Assembly (NCBI RefSeq): GCF_028656955.1
Contig: NZ_JAMDGY010000054.1
Location: forward strand, 1 to 37,158
From: Pseudomonas fontis
GTDB lineage: Bacteria; Pseudomonadota; Gammaproteobacteria; Pseudomonadales; Pseudomonadaceae
DNA length: 37,158 nucleotides
Direction: 5' to 3'
The notes below the pieces were generated by a model. The model was not told the DNA's origin. It worked only from the letters and a program-made list of their open reading frames with translations, and ran no database searches. A program made the translations under genes and the position numbers. Shown here piece by piece: positions 35,101 to 37,158 of this stretch (its first letter is position 1; each line of letters starts with the position of its first letter).

Positions 35101-35645
35101 ATGAAAAAACTGTTCGCCCTTGCCTTGCTGTTGATCGCCGTGCCGGCGTTTGCTCATCCGGGTCATGACAGCAATCCCCTGCAGGACGGGCTGCTGCACC
35201 CGTTGACCGGGCTTGATCACCTGCTGATGCTGCTCGGTACCGGGATCCTCGCGGCCCTGACCGGTCGGACCTTGACGTTGCCGCTGTGCACCTTGGCGGC
35301 GATGTTTGCTGGGGCCTTTCTCGGGCACCTGTTCGGCGATGTGCTGGGCATGGAGAACATGATTCTCGGCTCGTTGGTCGTGGCGGCGGTGGCCTTGTTG
35401 ATGCCGCAGCGTCAGGTGTTGCTGGCGCTGGCGATGCCGTTGTTTGCCCTGTTCCACGGTTGGGCCCATGGCGTTGAAGCCAGCCCGGGTGCGTTCTGGT
35501 TGTTCAGCGCCGGCTTTGTCACGGTCAGCGGTGCATTGCTGGCGGTAGGTTTTGCACTGGGCTGCCTGCTGCGTCGGCATGAGCGTCTGCAGAAGATCGC
35601 CGGTGGCGGTCTGTTGGCGGGCGCGGCGTTGGTCTTTGCCGGCTG

Positions 35646-35646
<1 letters not shown>
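35101..35646 (+). CDS. ureJ: HupE/UreJ-family nickel permease
   Basis: A 181-residue inner-membrane protein. An N-terminal signal-like segment (MKKLFALALLLIAVPAFA) is followed by the metal-binding motif HPGHD, then HPLTGLDHLLMLLGTG, the hallmark of HupE/UreJ secondary nickel or cobalt transporters, and about six membrane helices. A further conserved FHGWAHG lies near residue 120. Nickel supply for urease is the expected role, supported by its position between ureE and ureF. The ureF ATG shares one base with its stop (TGATG). Confidence 0.93.
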
Positions 35647-36320
<674 letters not shown>

Positions 36321-36330
36321 GGAGAGCCTT

Positions 36331-36957
36331 ATGCAAAGTTACAAGCAACCCCTGCGTGTTGGTGTCGGTGGCCCGGTAGGTTCGGGCAAGACGGCACTGC
36401 TGGAAGTGCTGTGCAAGGCCATGCGTGATCGCTATGAAATCGCGGTGGTGACCAATGACATCTACACCAAGGAAGACCAGCGCATCCTGACCGAAGCGGG
36501 GGCCTTGGCGCCGGAGCGGATTGTCGGGGTGGAGACGGGCGGGTGCCCGCACACGGCGATTCGCGAGGATGCCTCGATGAACCTGGCGGCGGTGGAGGAA
36601 CTGGCGCGCAAGTTCGGCAATCTTGAAGTGATTTTTGTGGAAAGTGGCGGGGATAATCTGAGTGCGACGTTTAGCCCGGAGCTGGCGGATTTGACGGTGT
36701 ACGTGATTGATGTGGCTGAAGGGGAGAAGATTCCACGCAAGGGCGGGCCAGGGATTACCAAGTCGGATTTTCTGGTGATCAACAAGATTGACCTGGCGCC
36801 TTATGTGGGCGCCTCGCTGGAGGTGATGGAGCGCGATACCCAGCGGATGCGGCCTGAGCGGCCCTGGGCGTTTACCAATCTCAAGACGGGGCATGGGGTG
36901 CAGGCGGTGATTGATTTCATTGTGGAGCGGGGGATGTTGGATGCGGTTCGGGGGTGA
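36331..36957 (+). CDS. ureG: Urease GTPase UreG
   Basis: UreG is the SIMIBI-class GTPase that carries nickel from UreE to the UreDF-urease complex. The 208-residue protein has the P-loop GGPVGSGKT (13-21), TNDIYTKEDQ, the nickel-binding CPH motif (Cys72-Pro-His74), ESGGDN, and the guanine-specificity motif NKIDLAP. Length is normal. GAGGAG precedes the ATG at 36331; an earlier in-frame ATG lies inside ureF. It is the last urease gene in the window. No clear intrinsic terminator follows, only a run of eight Ts (36964-36971) without a GC stem. Confidence 0.97.
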   Translation: MQSYKQPLRVGVGGPVGSGKTALLEVLCKAMRDRYEIAVVTNDIYTKEDQRILTEAGALAPERIVGVETGGCPHTAIREDASMNLAAVEELARKFGNLEVIFVESGGDNLSATFSPELADLTVYVIDVAEGEKIPRKGGPGITKSDFLVINKIDLAPYVGASLEVMERDTQRMRPERPWAFTNLKTGHGVQAVIDFIVERGMLDAVRG

Positions 36958-37010
36958 GGTTGGTTTTTTTTGGGGGGTGAGCTTATCCATTTGATTTTGT
37001 TGGGGCAATT

Positions 37011-37158
37011 GGGGGTGTCAGAAATTTTGTGTTCGGGCATAACATGAGCAAGAGGTGCATGTATGCCAACCAAAAAGAAACCCGCGCGCCAAGCGCCACG
37101 AGAATTACCGAAAATCCCGAAAGAGCTGCTTGAGCAGTTCGGGGACGGGCTGATAACG
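37011..37158 (+). mobile_element. Left end of a probable IS256-family insertion sequence (cut by the window edge)
   Basis: The sequence from about 37011 (GGGGGTGTCAGAAATTTTGT) looks like an IS256-group terminal inverted repeat, and a transposase-like reading frame opens 50 bases in. The right end and any target duplication are outside the window. The insertion would lie about 50 bases beyond the ureG stop. Confidence 0.55.
37063..37158 (+). CDS. N-terminal part of an IS256-family transposase (32 residues visible)
   Basis: An ATG at 37063 with AGAGGTG before it opens a frame that runs to the window edge. The visible residues begin MPTKKKPARQAPRELPKIPK and continue with a short helix, ELLEQFGDG. 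This matches my recollection of the start of IS256-group DDE transposases in Pseudomonas; the catalytic domain is not in view, so the call rests on the N-terminus and on the adjacent repeat-like end. Confidence 0.55.
   Translation, partial: MPTKKKPARQAPRELPKIPKELLEQFGDGLIT

Noticed and set aside
36958..36975. Intrinsic terminator after ureG
   Set aside because: Eight Ts are present, but no GC-rich stem precedes them.

Overview
The window is chromosomal DNA of a fluorescent-type Pseudomonas (P. fluorescens/P. putida lineage). The grounds are the high GC content, the Pseudomonas REP elements, the gene order of the GlgE/trehalose locus, and a urease operon in the Pseudomonas order ureDABCEJFG. 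No complete prophage, CRISPR array or RNA gene is visible. The right edge runs into what looks like the start of an IS256-family insertion sequence.

Region 1 (1-3.4 kb) holds a REP cluster, a small lipoprotein, a cytosolic HTH-PAS-PAS regulator with a dyad over its own promoter region, and an autotransporter-type outer-membrane barrel without a passenger.

Region 2 (3.4-23.4 kb) is the alpha-glucan/trehalose locus, built as two divergent operons. Leftward: glgA-treZ-malQ-treY-DUF2934 gene-glgX-EEP phosphatase gene. Rightward: glgE-treS/pep2 fusion-glgB. A 55-residue Pro/Asp/Glu-rich microprotein gene and a REPIN lie between them. Together they can form a loop. GlgA makes linear glucan. TreY and TreZ turn glucan ends into trehalose. 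TreS-Pep2 turns trehalose into maltose and then maltose 1-phosphate. GlgE polymerises this, GlgB branches it, and GlgX and MalQ debranch and recycle it. No glgC is present in the window. By eye there is an AlgU-like promoter before glgE and a sigma-54-like promoter before glgA.

Region 3 (23.5-31.2 kb) is a carnitine monooxygenase locus laid out like E. coli yeaTUVWX (dmlR-dmlA-yeaV-cntA-cntB): a divergent LysR regulator, D-malate dehydrogenase, BCCT transporter, Rieske oxygenase CntA and reductase CntB. An aldehyde dehydrogenase gene lies between cntA and cntB and supplies the expected malic-semialdehyde step. The predicted route is carnitine uptake, cleavage to trimethylamine and malic semialdehyde, oxidation to malate, then pyruvate and CO2. 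A paired motif GTTAAC-N12-GTTAAC occurs upstream of both the transporter gene and cntA and is probably a shared operator.

Region 4 (31.2-37.0 kb) is a complete nickel urease operon with structural subunits, accessory proteins and a UreJ/HupE permease, preceded by a sigma-54-like promoter that suggests nitrogen control. The systems are known ones. The less expected items are the regulatory motifs, the histone-like tail of the DUF2934 protein, the hexanucleotide tract inside a REPIN, and the intact carnitine-to-pyruvate cluster in a pseudomonad.
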